DNA from: an uncultured Loktanella sp.
GTDB lineage: Bacteria > Pseudomonadota > Alphaproteobacteria > Rhodobacterales > Rhodobacteraceae
Direction: 5' to 3'
Length of the DNA: 14,750 bases
Assembly: GCA_913061335.1 (NCBI GenBank)
Contig: CAJXTP010000056.1
Coordinates: forward strand, 1-14,750
Shown: positions 1 through 8,371 of the stretch, piece by piece
Numbering within the stretch: position 1 is the first letter of the stretch
Layout: each line of letters begins with the position of its first letter
Position numbers and translations under genes: made by a program
The notes under the pieces: generated by a model
What the model was told of the DNA's origin: nothing
Database searches by the model: none
The model's input: only the letters and a program-made list of their open reading frames with translations

Positions 1-1
1 T

Positions 2-1183
2 ATCGAAGTGGGCAGCAATAGGGTCTATTTTGGCACTGGCGGCGCGGCTGTAAATACGCTGGATTTGCACAGTGGATTGTACCGCCCGTCGACCCTGCAA
101 GACCTGCACAATTTTACCCGCTTGCAAGACACGCTTGATAACGTTGCGTGGTTTACCCGCTGCTGTATTGCCACCGACGTACCAGAGATTATCGACCTTG
201 ATGTGAACACTGCTTATGCGCTGATGAAGAACACAACCAAGCCTGTGGCCACCGCCTTTACGGTTGCCGAAACCGTCGATCCGATTGTGCATCTGTTTGA
301 CATTGCGGCGGGTGGTGAAGGTAAATTCGCTGAGCGTCCATTTGTGAAAACACACATTAGCCCCGTGATTTCGCCGATGCGGTTTGGCGAGGACGCGGTT
401 GATGTCGTTTACAAATGCATTGAGCACAATATCCCAATGTCATGCATTACCGCCGCCCAAGCCGGGGCGACCGCGCCTGCAACAATGGCGGGTTTTCTTG
501 CGCAATCGCTGGCCGAAACGCTTGCTAGTCTGGTGATGGTCAACGTCATATCGCCCGGCTTTCCGATGGTGTTTTCCAACTGGCCGCTTGTGATTGATCT
601 GCGCAGTGGCGCGTTTGCTGGTGGTGGCGGGGAGACGACCTTGCTGAACGCCGCATCCGCGCAATTGTCCAACTGGCTTGGCCTGCCGTCCGGTGTGGCC
701 GCGTCGATGACCGACGCCAAAGCGATTGACGCGCAATACGGTGTTGAAAAGGGGATGACGTCGCTGGCGGCGGCTTTGGCTGGTGGCAACTTGATCTATG
801 AAAGCTCTGGCATGACGTCGGCGTTGCTGGGCGTCAGTTTTGAGGCCTTTATTTTGGATAATGAGATGCACGCGATGACCTACCGCACCCTGCGCGGGGT
901 CGAGGTGACCGACGAAAACCTAGGTTTTGATGCGATTGTCGCGTCCGTGCTTGGCGATGGGCATTTTCTTGGGTCTGATCATACACTTGCGGCGATGGAA
1001 CGTGATTACCACTATCCCGAAATGGCCGACCGCGAGCAGCCCCGTACATGGGCAGAGGCCGGATCATTGACCGCGTGGGACAGGGCAAATGAGAAAGCAA
1101 AGGAGGTGTTGTCGTCGCATCATCCGCAGTATTTGAGCAGCGATCAGGACAAACAAATCAGGGATGCGTTTCACATCCTGTAA
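2..1183 (+). CDS. MttB-family corrinoid methyltransferase (trimethylamine methyltransferase family), 5' partial
   Basis: Members of this family (COG5598) move a methyl group from a quaternary or tertiary amine to a cognate corrinoid protein in the cytoplasm. The frame is open to the window edge and reads IEVGSNRVYFGTGG, an internal stretch of the family, so about 100-120 N-terminal residues of a usual ~500 are missing; the GTG at 8 is not a real start. The central part (ISPVISPMRFGED, ITAAQAGATAPATMAG, GGGGETTLLNAASAQL) and the end (YRTLRGVEVTDENLGFDAI) fit MttB/MtgB-type proteins. No in-frame amber codon occurs in the visible part, so it belongs to the pyrrolysine-free branch, whose characterised members act on glycine betaine, proline betaine or carnitine. 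The substrate cannot be told from this fragment. No corrinoid protein gene is visible downstream; upstream is outside the window. Confidence 0.88.
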   Translation: MEVGSNRVYFGTGGAAVNTLDLHSGLYRPSTLQDLHNFTRLQDTLDNVAWFTRCCIATDVPEIIDLDVNTAYALMKNTTKPVATAFTVAETVDPIVHLFDIAAGGEGKFAERPFVKTHISPVISPMRFGEDAVDVVYKCIEHNIPMSCITAAQAGATAPATMAGFLAQSLAETLASLVMVNVISPGFPMVFSNWPLVIDLRSGAFAGGGGETTLLNAASAQLSNWLGLPSGVAASMTDAKAIDAQYGVEKGMTSLAAALAGGNLIYESSGMTSALLGVSFEAFILDNEMHAMTYRTLRGVEVTDENLGFDAIVASVLGDGHFLGSDHTLAAMERDYHYPEMADREQPRTWAEAGSLTAWDRANEKAKEVLSSHHPQYLSSDQDKQIRDAFHIL

Positions 1184-1186
1184 TGG

Positions 1187-1214
1187 TCGGGCGGCGCATC
1201 AAAACGCCGCCCGA
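1187..1214. terminator. Hairpin between convergent mttB-like gene and katG
   Basis: A perfect 10-bp inverted repeat, TCGGGCGGCG and CGCCGCCCGA, encloses an 8-base loop. It starts 3 bases after the methyltransferase stop and ends 6 bases before the katG stop. Its position between two convergent genes suggests a bidirectional transcription terminator. No strong T-run follows on the plus strand, so termination may be inefficient. Confidence 0.7.
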
Positions 1215-1220
1215 ATTGTG

Positions 1221-3392
1221 TTATGCGATGTCGAACCTGTCGAGGTTCATCACCTTGGTCCATGCCGCAACAAAATCAGTCACAAACTTGCCCTTGGCGT
1301 CGTCGGCCGCATAGACTTCTGACAATGCGCGCAGCACTGAGTTGGAGCCAAAGATCAGGTCAACTTCGGTTGCTGTCCACTTGACGTTGCCCGCATCATC
1401 GCGGCCCTCGAATGCATCGCCAGACTTGGACCACTGCGTGCCCATATCAAGCAGATTCACAAAGAAGTCAGTGGTCAGCGCGCCAACATTGTTCGTGAAT
1501 TGACCCGCTGTGCCAGCACCCGCACCAAGCACACGCATGCCGCCAACAAGCACGGTCATTTCCGGCGCAGTCAGTGTAAGCAATTGCGCACGATCAACCA
1601 ATAGTTCCGACGCGGCGCGGGCTTGACCGGCGCGCAGGTAATTGCGGAAACCGTCGGCTTTCAATTCAAGCGCATCAACGGAATGAACATCCGTCTGCTC
1701 TTGGGATGCGTCCATGCGACCCGCAGTGAACGGAACAGCCACCGCATGGCCCGCAGCGTCAGCCGCTTTTTCAACCGCAGCCACACCACCAAGCACGATA
1801 GTATCGGCCAGCGAAATCTGCGCGCCGCCAGCAGCGTTAAACGCGACTTGCACGGCTTCGATCTTGCCCAGCGCAGTTGCCAAAGCATCCGGCTGGTTTG
1901 CAGCCCAATCCTTTTGTGGTGCCAAACGCACGCGCGCACCATTGGCACCACCACGCTTGTCAGACCCACGGTATGTGGACGCGGACGCCCATGCCGTGTT
2001 GACCAATTCAGACACTGTTACACCGCAATCAAGCAATTTTGCCTTCAGGTCAGCGACGTCTGCATCGGACACCAGATCATGGTTCACCGCTGGAATTGGG
2101 TCTTGCCATAGCTGGGCCTCGGACGGAACCAGTTTGCCCAAGCCACGTTCAAACGGCCCCATGTCGCGGTGCGTCAGCTTGTGCCAGGCACGTGCAAACG
2201 CATCTGCGAATTGATCAGGGTTCTTGTGGAACCGCTCTGATATTTCGCGGTAGATCGGGTCTGCCTTGAGCGCGATGTCGGCTGTGAACATCGTTGGCAG
2301 GTGTTTTTTACCAGCGATATGCGCGTCGGGAACATTGGCGTCCATGCCTTTTGGATACCACTGATGTGCGCCGCCAGACCCTTGACCCAATTCCCATTCA
2401 TAGCCCATCAGGTTGTCGAAATAACCCATGTCCCACTTGATCGGGTTGCCTGTCCAAGCGCCCTCAAGACCGGACGTGATCGCGTGCTCGCCCTTGCCTG
2501 TACCGTAAGAGTTCTTCCATCCAAGGCCTTGTTCTTCGATTGATGCGCCTTCTGGTTCTGGGCCCACGTGGCCGTCTGGGTTGGTCGCGCCGTGGCCCTT
2601 ACCGAACGTGTGCCCACCAGCAGCAAGCGCCACAGTTTCTTCGTCGTTCATCGCCATACGCGCAAATGTTTCGCGGATGTCAGCGGCGGACGCGAGTGGA
2701 TCAGGGTTGCCATTTGGCCCCTCTGGATTAACGTAGATCAGACCCATTTGCACGGCACCTAAAACGCCAACCAATTCGCGTGGATCAGAGTAGCGCTTGT
2801 CGTCCAACCATTCGGTTTCTGGACCCCAATAGATGTCTTCTTCTGGCTCCCAGATATCGGCACGGCCTCCAGCAAACCCAAAGGTTTCAAAACCCATGGA
2901 TTCCAACGCGACGTTGCCGGTCAGGATCATCAGATCAGCCCAAGAAATGGACGCGCCGTATTTGGCTTTGATTGGCCACAGCAGGCGGCGGGCCTTATCA
3001 AGGTTGCCGTTGTCAGGCCAGGAATTCAGCGGCGCAAACCGCAGATTACCAGCGCCCGCTCCACCACGACCGTCACCAACGCGGTAGGTCCCCGCAGAGT
3101 GCCACGCCATGCGGATAAAGAATGGGCCGTAATGACCATAATCGGCAGGCCACCAATCTTGGCTGTCTGTCATCAACGCAGTCAGGTCAGCGCGGACCGC
3201 ATCAAGATCAAGCGCCTTGAATGCCTCTGCATAATCAAAATCTGCGCCCATCGGATCGGACGCTGCGGTGTTCTGCGCAAGCATCTTGAGGCTAAGTTGG
3301 TTCGGCCACCAATGTTGGTTAGCAGTGTTCCCTTTGGCGCTTTGTTGATGAGTGCCACCCAAAGCTGGGCATTTGTTCGCGGCTCCGTCCAT
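1221..3392 (-). CDS. katG: Catalase-peroxidase KatG
   Basis: Bifunctional haem enzyme that removes hydrogen peroxide by catalase and peroxidase reactions. The 723 residues match the usual 720-740. The N-terminal active domain keeps the distal RMAWHSAGTYR motif (R94, W97, H98) and the proximal haem ligand in GGHTFGKGHG (H261). Residues of the family's Met-Tyr-Trp cofactor are present: W97, Y220 (in QMGLIYVNPEGPNG) and M246 (in ARMAMND), so catalase activity should be intact. The second, catalytically inactive peroxidase-like domain covers roughly 425-723. The ATG is preceded by GGAG at 8 bases spacing on the minus strand. There is no signal peptide, so it is probably cytoplasmic. It is divergent from oxyR, which is probably its regulator. 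Confidence 0.97.
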   Translation of the reverse strand: MDGAANKCPALGGTHQQSAKGNTANQHWWPNQLSLKMLAQNTAASDPMGADFDYAEAFKALDLDAVRADLTALMTDSQDWWPADYGHYGPFFIRMAWHSAGTYRVGDGRGGAGAGNLRFAPLNSWPDNGNLDKARRLLWPIKAKYGASISWADLMILTGNVALESMGFETFGFAGGRADIWEPEEDIYWGPETEWLDDKRYSDPRELVGVLGAVQMGLIYVNPEGPNGNPDPLASAADIRETFARMAMNDEETVALAAGGHTFGKGHGATNPDGHVGPEPEGASIEEQGLGWKNSYGTGKGEHAITSGLEGAWTGNPIKWDMGYFDNLMGYEWELGQGSGGAHQWYPKGMDANVPDAHIAGKKHLPTMFTADIALKADPIYREISERFHKNPDQFADAFARAWHKLTHRDMGPFERGLGKLVPSEAQLWQDPIPAVNHDLVSDADVADLKAKLLDCGVTVSELVNTAWASASTYRGSDKRGGANGARVRLAPQKDWAANQPDALATALGKIEAVQVAFNAAGGAQISLADTIVLGGVAAVEKAADAAGHAVAVPFTAGRMDASQEQTDVHSVDALELKADGFRNYLRAGQARAASELLVDRAQLLTLTAPEMTVLVGGMRVLGAGAGTAGQFTNNVGALTTDFFVNLLDMGTQWSKSGDAFEGRDDAGNVKWTATEVDLIFGSNSVLRALSEVYAADDAKGKFVTDFVAAWTKVMNLDRFDIA

Positions 3393-3489
3393 CGTCGTTC
3401 TCCGATTTGTTATGTGTTTGGAACCGTTCTAACAAACCTACGCGATTGAATTAAGTTGAATCTCCTGATTGATGCGATAAGTTTTACTT
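3393..3489. promoter_or_regulatory. katG-oxyR divergent promoter region with LysR-type site
   Basis: This 97-bp gap separates the start codons of katG (-) and oxyR (+) and must hold both promoters. Positions 3444-3462 form GATT-N11-AATC, which meets the T-N11-A rule for LysR-family binding sites and is the best candidate OxyR operator. It also holds a direct repeat TTGAA-N5-TTGAA. A weaker dyad, GTTTG-N12-CAAAC, lies at 3416-3437 nearer to katG. I could not assign clear -35/-10 boxes. The operator role is inferred from motif and position. Confidence 0.55.
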
Positions 3490-4398
3490 ATGGCTGATTT
3501 TACCCTCAAACATCTGCGCTATTTCGAATCGGTTGCGCGCGAGGCCCATTTTGGACGGGCGGCAGACCGCTGTGCGATCAGCCAACCTGCGTTGTCGATG
3601 CAGATTAAAGAGCTGGAGCAGATACTTGGCACACCATTGTTCGAGCGCAACCCGCGTGCGGTCAGTCTGACGCAATTTGGCCAAGCCCTTGCGCCCCACG
3701 CCAGAGAAATCTTACAAGCCGCTGACGATCTTAGCGATTTCGCGCGCGCGTCTCAGGATCAACTGATCGGGCGATTAAGGCTTGGCGTGATCCCGACAGT
3801 TGCGCCCTACATGCTGCCCCGCATGATCCATCAGTTGGGTCAAAGCCACCCCGGGCTTGATCTGCAAATCCGCGAGTCGATGACGCCGCGCTTAATACAA
3901 GACCTAAAAGACGGGCGGCTGGATGCAGCAATTCTTGCATTGCCCAGCGCAGAACCCAGCCTAACTGAAGCCCCACTATTCACCGAAGATTTCGTTCTGG
4001 TGCGCCCAATGATCGACGCCGACCAACCGGTCCCAAGCAGCGAAAGGCTGGGGGAAATGCATCTGCTGCTGCTGGAAGAAGGTCACTGCTTTCGGGATCA
4101 GGCACTGGCGTTTTGCAACATTCAGGCAGCGCGCCCGTGGGATGGATTTGACGGCAGTTCCCTGTCGACATTGGTGCAAATGGTCGGCGCGGGCATGGGG
4201 GTTACCTTACTGCCCGACATGGCCGTCAATATTGAAACACGGTCTGCAAACGTAGCAGTTGCGCGGTTTACTGACCACACACCAACGCGCGACATCGGTA
4301 TGGTTTGGCGCAAGTCCAACCCGCTTGGCGCACAGCTTAATAAGGTCGCAATCGCCTTATCCTCACCAACAGACACCCAAAACAATTCAGTCAAATAG
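3490..4398 (+). CDS. oxyR: Hydrogen peroxide-sensing LysR-family regulator OxyR
   Basis: LysR-type activator of 302 residues, a normal length. The winged helix-turn-helix is at about residues 4-62 (LKHLRYFESVAREAHFGRAA, ISQPALSMQIKELE). The substrate-type effector domain covers about 90-295. The segment GHCFRDQALAFC places C200 and C209 in the C-x8-C arrangement of E. coli OxyR C199/C208, which form a disulphide on peroxide exposure. That makes the OxyR call firm rather than a generic LysR. It is divergent from katG, the expected target. The ribosome site ahead of the ATG at 3490 is weak, but the start fits the family (MADFTLKHLRYF). Confidence 0.95.
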   Translation: MADFTLKHLRYFESVAREAHFGRAADRCAISQPALSMQIKELEQILGTPLFERNPRAVSLTQFGQALAPHAREILQAADDLSDFARASQDQLIGRLRLGVIPTVAPYMLPRMIHQLGQSHPGLDLQIRESMTPRLIQDLKDGRLDAAILALPSAEPSLTEAPLFTEDFVLVRPMIDADQPVPSSERLGEMHLLLLEEGHCFRDQALAFCNIQAARPWDGFDGSSLSTLVQMVGAGMGVTLLPDMAVNIETRSANVAVARFTDHTPTRDIGMVWRKSNPLGAQLNKVAIALSSPTDTQNNSVK

Positions 4399-4475
4399 TT
4401 CGTATTCTTGGGCATGTATTTAGAGGTTCTTAAGGATGGCGCTATACGGTCACGGGAACTGATCTGGACTTTGCC

Positions 4476-6914
4476 ATGAATATGCGACCCGCCCTGACGT
4501 CCCCCAACCTTTTGGTTTCGGTGCTGGATAAATTTGATGCGCCCACCGTGTTGGTGGATATCTTGGGTAATATAACGTTTGCAAACGACGCATTATTGAA
4601 GCGGCTTCCGGTAGGGCATGCCTGTCAACGTGGCGCCCCATTTGCAGCGATCAGTAAAGGTCAGGCAGCAAATGGATCGCATCGTTCGCAACACACGATC
4701 ACGGTCGGCGCCCAACCAATTGCCGGTATTTTGCAGCCCCTCTTCGACGATAAGAAAATGCGGGTCGGTCACGTCTTTTTTGCGCTGCCGCCATTTATGC
4801 AAACATGGACTGATTTGGATGATCTGTTAGATCGGGAATTTCGCTGGGAAGCCGCCTTTGAGAGCGCAGAACAAGCCATTTGGGATACTTGGCCCCCCGA
4901 GGGAGACCCCCATAAATCTGACACTTGGCGGCAAATTCACGGATTATCCGATGACGACGAGACGGTAAGTATCGGCAACTGGATGGATAGCGTGCACCCC
5001 GCCGATCTGCCCGGACTACACGCACATCACCAAGATCAAACTTCCGGCACCACGGACAAAGTAAACTATCAATACCGCTTTCGAGGTAGCGACGGGGACT
5101 GGATATGGATCCAAAGCCGCGGACAAGTTGTTGCACGCGGCGCTGACGGCAAGCCGGAGCGCGTGATCGGAACAGACACTAACATTACAGAATTCAAAGA
5201 CATTGAAGAAAAAATGCGCTCCCAGACAGAGCGGCTAAGGCTTGCCATCGACGTGTCAGGCATCGGTCTTTGGCGACTTAATCTGGCAAAACAAACCGTT
5301 CATTGGGACGATGCAACGTTGAGGATTTACGGCATCACAGACGGGCGAAACACCCGCCCTCACCTTGAATGGTTACGACGGCTTCATCCAGACGATGTAG
5401 ATGGAGTGGTCGCAGATTCGCCCAACAGGCTTGCGCGGAAGGTCGATTTTTCCCAGGAATATCGCATTCTGCGGGCCGGAGGCGAGGTTCGCTATATACG
5501 CAGCAAGGCGACCTTTCTTGATGACTACAATGGCGATGGGCCATGCGTTCTTGGGGTCAACATCGACATTACCGATGACGTTGAAAAATCGATGGCGTTG
5601 GAAGCAGCCTGCGCTGCGATGGAACACGAAAGCAGGCACGATCCGCTCACAGGGCTTGCGAATCGGCGTAAACTTGACGAAACTCACACCGCAATCATCG
5701 ACGCTGCCGCCGCAAAGCTAAAGCCCCCCGCGTTTTCCGTCCTGCACATTGATTTAGACCGCTTCAAGGAAATCAACGATACATTTGGCCATCCGGCGGG
5801 CGACGCCGTGCTTATCCACGTCGGATCCATTATCCGTGATATTGTACGTCACAAAGGGTTGGTTGCACGGGCTGGCGGGGATGAGTTTGTGGTTTTAATG
5901 GACGGGGTTCATAGCACCGATATACTCAACGATATCGCCCATCAGATTATTTCTGCGGCCCAAACCCCCTACATTTTTGAGGGACAAGTCTGCGCATTTG
6001 GAACGAGTATTGGCATTGCGAGCCATGTTCCTGGGCGGTCAAATACTGCAGCCGCATTTGTGGCTGCCGATCTCGCGCTTTATCAAGCAAAACAGGATGG
6101 TCGCAACTGCGCCCGCCATTTCGAAGCGCGAATGCGTGGTGATGCGATCGTTCGACGGCTTTCACATCACGACATCACCACCGGCATCAAAGCCAACGAA
6201 TTCATCAATGCCTACCAACCTCAGTTCTGTGCGAAGAATCGAAATATTATTGGTGTTGAAGCGCTGGTGCGGTGGCAGTCTGGTCAGCGCGGTCTAGTTA
6301 TGCCCGACAATTTTCTGCCCGCCGCCGAAGCAAATGGGCTTGTTGGTCAAATCGACGCGCAAGTTCTTAAAACCGCACTTGCTGATCAGGTGCTCTGGGA
6401 AGCCCACACTGACCACGTGCCCCGTGTGTCGGTGAACATTTCGTCGCCGCGATTGCGTGACCCGATGCTAGGCAAATCGCTGGAGGCGCTGAACATTCCC
6501 GCCGACAAAGTTTGCTTTGAACTTCTCGAAACGACGTTTTTGGAATCGGATGCCGAGTGCCTCGTCAACAACCTCAAAATGTTACGGGCCGGCGGGATCG
6601 AAATTGAGATTGATGATTTCGGATCAGGGCACGCGTCGATTGTCGGCTTTCTTAAGATCGCACCGAAGCGTCTGAAAATTGACCGCGCGCTGATCACGCC
6701 AATCGTCAAGTCCAAGGCGCAGCGCAAAATCGTTGCTGCAATTGTCGAAATAGCAAAGCTTTCCGGCGCCGAGGTCGTCGCCGAAGGGATAGAAACCGAT
6801 GCCCACGCCAGAATCGCGACCGCAATCGGGTGTGATATTCTGCAAGGCTATGGTTTGGCGCGCCCAATGAGTCATGCCGCGCTCTGCGAGCTGCTCGAAT
6901 CCCAAGCGAACTAA
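4476..6914 (+). CDS. Triple-PAS GGDEF-EAL cyclic-di-GMP signalling protein
   Basis: Soluble 812-residue sensor protein of cyclic-di-GMP metabolism; no membrane segment or signal peptide is visible. A degenerate PAS-like unit covers about residues 18-105. Two clearer PAS/PAC units follow at about 122-240 (ending VIGTDTNITEF) and 253-365 (ending LGVNIDITD). The GGDEF domain starts near 388 (HDPLTGLANRR), with an intact GGDEF at 467-471. The allosteric RxxD inhibition motif is RHKG here, so it is lost. The EAL domain (about 565-805) keeps the phosphodiesterase residues: EAL 595-597, VNIS, ELLET, DDFGSG at D713/D714, the Lys of KIDRALI, EGIET and QGYG. The net activity is therefore probably cyclic-di-GMP breakdown, with GGDEF possibly GTP-binding or weakly active. 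The signal sensed is unknown. It stands alone after oxyR with a 77-bp gap. Confidence 0.93.
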   Translation: MNMRPALTSPNLLVSVLDKFDAPTVLVDILGNITFANDALLKRLPVGHACQRGAPFAAISKGQAANGSHRSQHTITVGAQPIAGILQPLFDDKKMRVGHVFFALPPFMQTWTDLDDLLDREFRWEAAFESAEQAIWDTWPPEGDPHKSDTWRQIHGLSDDDETVSIGNWMDSVHPADLPGLHAHHQDQTSGTTDKVNYQYRFRGSDGDWIWIQSRGQVVARGADGKPERVIGTDTNITEFKDIEEKMRSQTERLRLAIDVSGIGLWRLNLAKQTVHWDDATLRIYGITDGRNTRPHLEWLRRLHPDDVDGVVADSPNRLARKVDFSQEYRILRAGGEVRYIRSKATFLDDYNGDGPCVLGVNIDITDDVEKSMALEAACAAMEHESRHDPLTGLANRRKLDETHTAIIDAAAAKLKPPAFSVLHIDLDRFKEINDTFGHPAGDAVLIHVGSIIRDIVRHKGLVARAGGDEFVVLMDGVHSTDILNDIAHQIISAAQTPYIFEGQVCAFGTSIGIASHVPGRSNTAAAFVAADLALYQAKQDGRNCARHFEARMRGDAIVRRLSHHDITTGIKANEFINAYQPQFCAKNRNIIGVEALVRWQSGQRGLVMPDNFLPAAEANGLVGQIDAQVLKTALADQVLWEAHTDHVPRVSVNISSPRLRDPMLGKSLEALNIPADKVCFELLETTFLESDAECLVNNLKMLRAGGIEIEIDDFGSGHASIVGFLKIAPKRLKIDRALITPIVKSKAQRKIVAAIVEIAKLSGAEVVAEGIETDAHARIATAIGCDILQGYGLARPMSHAALCELLESQAN

Positions 6915-6922
6915 AGACCGGT

Positions 6923-8359
6923 CTACGTTTCCCCGATAACCTCGGCGTCGACAACGTCTGCCTCTACAACCGATTGATCGGCAATCTGCCCGACGATCAA
7001 CGGTAACATTTCTGTCCCAGCAGGCATCGCGACATCAGACGTAGCTGGCGTTGTCCAAGCCAACGTATCAAACTTTTCGCAATTATCGCAGGTCGGGGTC
7101 CAAGCGGGGTGAATATGCTGGCAGCTATCGCAAATCCACTGCGGGCCACGCGGTGCTGTCAAAGCGCGCGCCAACCAGCCGCGCACGACAACATCGTCCG
7201 CGCCTTGACCGCGTTCAATCGCAGCCATCAGCGTCAGGCTCCGTGCGGTTGGATCGGCTTCAACCAGATCTCCAAGCGCCCGTTTTGCCGCAGGAAAATC
7301 CTCGGCTGCAATGTTCAGCTCAGCCAGCAACATCATTGTTTCGGGATGCGTTGGGGATTGCTTGGTCAGGGCCTTGAACCGCTTTAAACGGGCCGCAGGT
7401 GTCTCGTCCGGTGCAATTTGTGCAAACGCAGCGGCCAGATCAGGGTGCGGTTTTGTCGCCCATGTTTTGGTCAAAACACGTGCCGCATAGCGTGCATTGT
7501 CCTGCGCAATATACGCGCGCGCAGCCATAACGGCCGCCGGGATTAGATCAGGGGACAGTCGATTTGCTTCGATCGCACCCTCACGGGCCGCGATATCTTT
7601 GCCATCAGCCAAAACATCGCGGGCCTCCGACAATGCCAAAACCGCATCACGCCGTTTGTGCACATCGCGCGGCAAACTGCCAGATTTCAGCTTAGCACCC
7701 AGCGTTTCGCGGGCACCTTTCCAATCTTCGGCCTTGGCTTGCAGTTTTAGCAAAACATCTTGGGTTTCTTCATGCTTTGGTTTCAGCGAAAACGCCTTTT
7801 TGGCCAACTTTAGCGCGGTTTCGGTATCACCCGATTGCAGTTTCTGTTTCATGATGCCGCGCACGCCGACAAAACGGGTTTTCTCGTCTTCCAGCAGCTT
7901 TTTATAAGTTGCCTCGGCAGTGCGTTTGTCACCTGTCATTTCGGCGGCTTGCGCTGTTAGCAGGTTGGTCAGTTGCGGTTGCTTGAGCAGCTTTTCGGCG
8001 CGCTGTGCTTTGGTCAACGCGAGGTGGCCTTCGCCAGATGCCAAGGCCATCATCCCTTCGGACAATGCCTCAAAACCTTTACGCTCGCGATTACGGTCAA
8101 AGTACCGTGAAATCGCGGTCTCGTCGCCATTCAGGAAACGGAACGCTGCGATCAAGAATTTGAACAGCTTCAGACCCAACCAGACCAGCACAACCAACGC
8201 GATAAGCGCAAACGTCAGTTGCAATGGCGACAATGTGAGTTCGATCCCAGCAATGGCGATAGTGGCCCCGCCAGACACGTCCATCAACATCGTGGCCCCA
8301 AACGTCAGCCCCATAACGACCGCGACGAACAACAGAATTTTGATCAATGACAAAAACAT
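6923..8359 (-). CDS. hemY: HemY-type TPR membrane protein with C-terminal four-cysteine motif
   Basis: HemY N-terminal domain protein, 478 residues. Two hydrophobic helices (about 5-26 and 46-70) anchor it in the inner membrane, followed by a long helical TPR-like region (about 80-400). This is the alphaproteobacterial haem-operon protein, not the protoporphyrinogen oxidase also called HemY in Gram-positives. Its molecular job is not settled; a scaffold role in haem synthesis has been suggested. The C-terminal part carries WICDSC and CDNCEKFDTLAW, with C410, C413, C424 and C427 forming CX2C-X10-CX2C, which probably binds zinc or iron. It is the last gene of the hemD-mic60-hemY operon, 12 bp after mic60, with AAGG ahead of its ATG. 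It converges with the GGDEF-EAL gene with only 8 bp between stops. Confidence 0.9.
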   Translation of the reverse strand: MFLSLIKILLFVAVVMGLTFGATMLMDVSGGATIAIAGIELTLSPLQLTFALIALVVLVWLGLKLFKFLIAAFRFLNGDETAISRYFDRNRERKGFEALSEGMMALASGEGHLALTKAQRAEKLLKQPQLTNLLTAQAAEMTGDKRTAEATYKKLLEDEKTRFVGVRGIMKQKLQSGDTETALKLAKKAFSLKPKHEETQDVLLKLQAKAEDWKGARETLGAKLKSGSLPRDVHKRRDAVLALSEARDVLADGKDIAAREGAIEANRLSPDLIPAAVMAARAYIAQDNARYAARVLTKTWATKPHPDLAAAFAQIAPDETPAARLKRFKALTKQSPTHPETMMLLAELNIAAEDFPAAKRALGDLVEADPTARSLTLMAAIERGQGADDVVVRGWLARALTAPRGPQWICDSCQHIHPAWTPTCDNCEKFDTLAWTTPATSDVAMPAGTEMLPLIVGQIADQSVVEADVVDAEVIGET

Positions 8360-8371
8360 AAGGTGGTGCCT

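Noticed and set aside
1623..3449. Several long open frames antisense to katG
   Set aside because: They are low-complexity Arg/Ser/Ala/Pro-rich shadows of a well-conserved gene, with no ribosome sites or recognisable domains.
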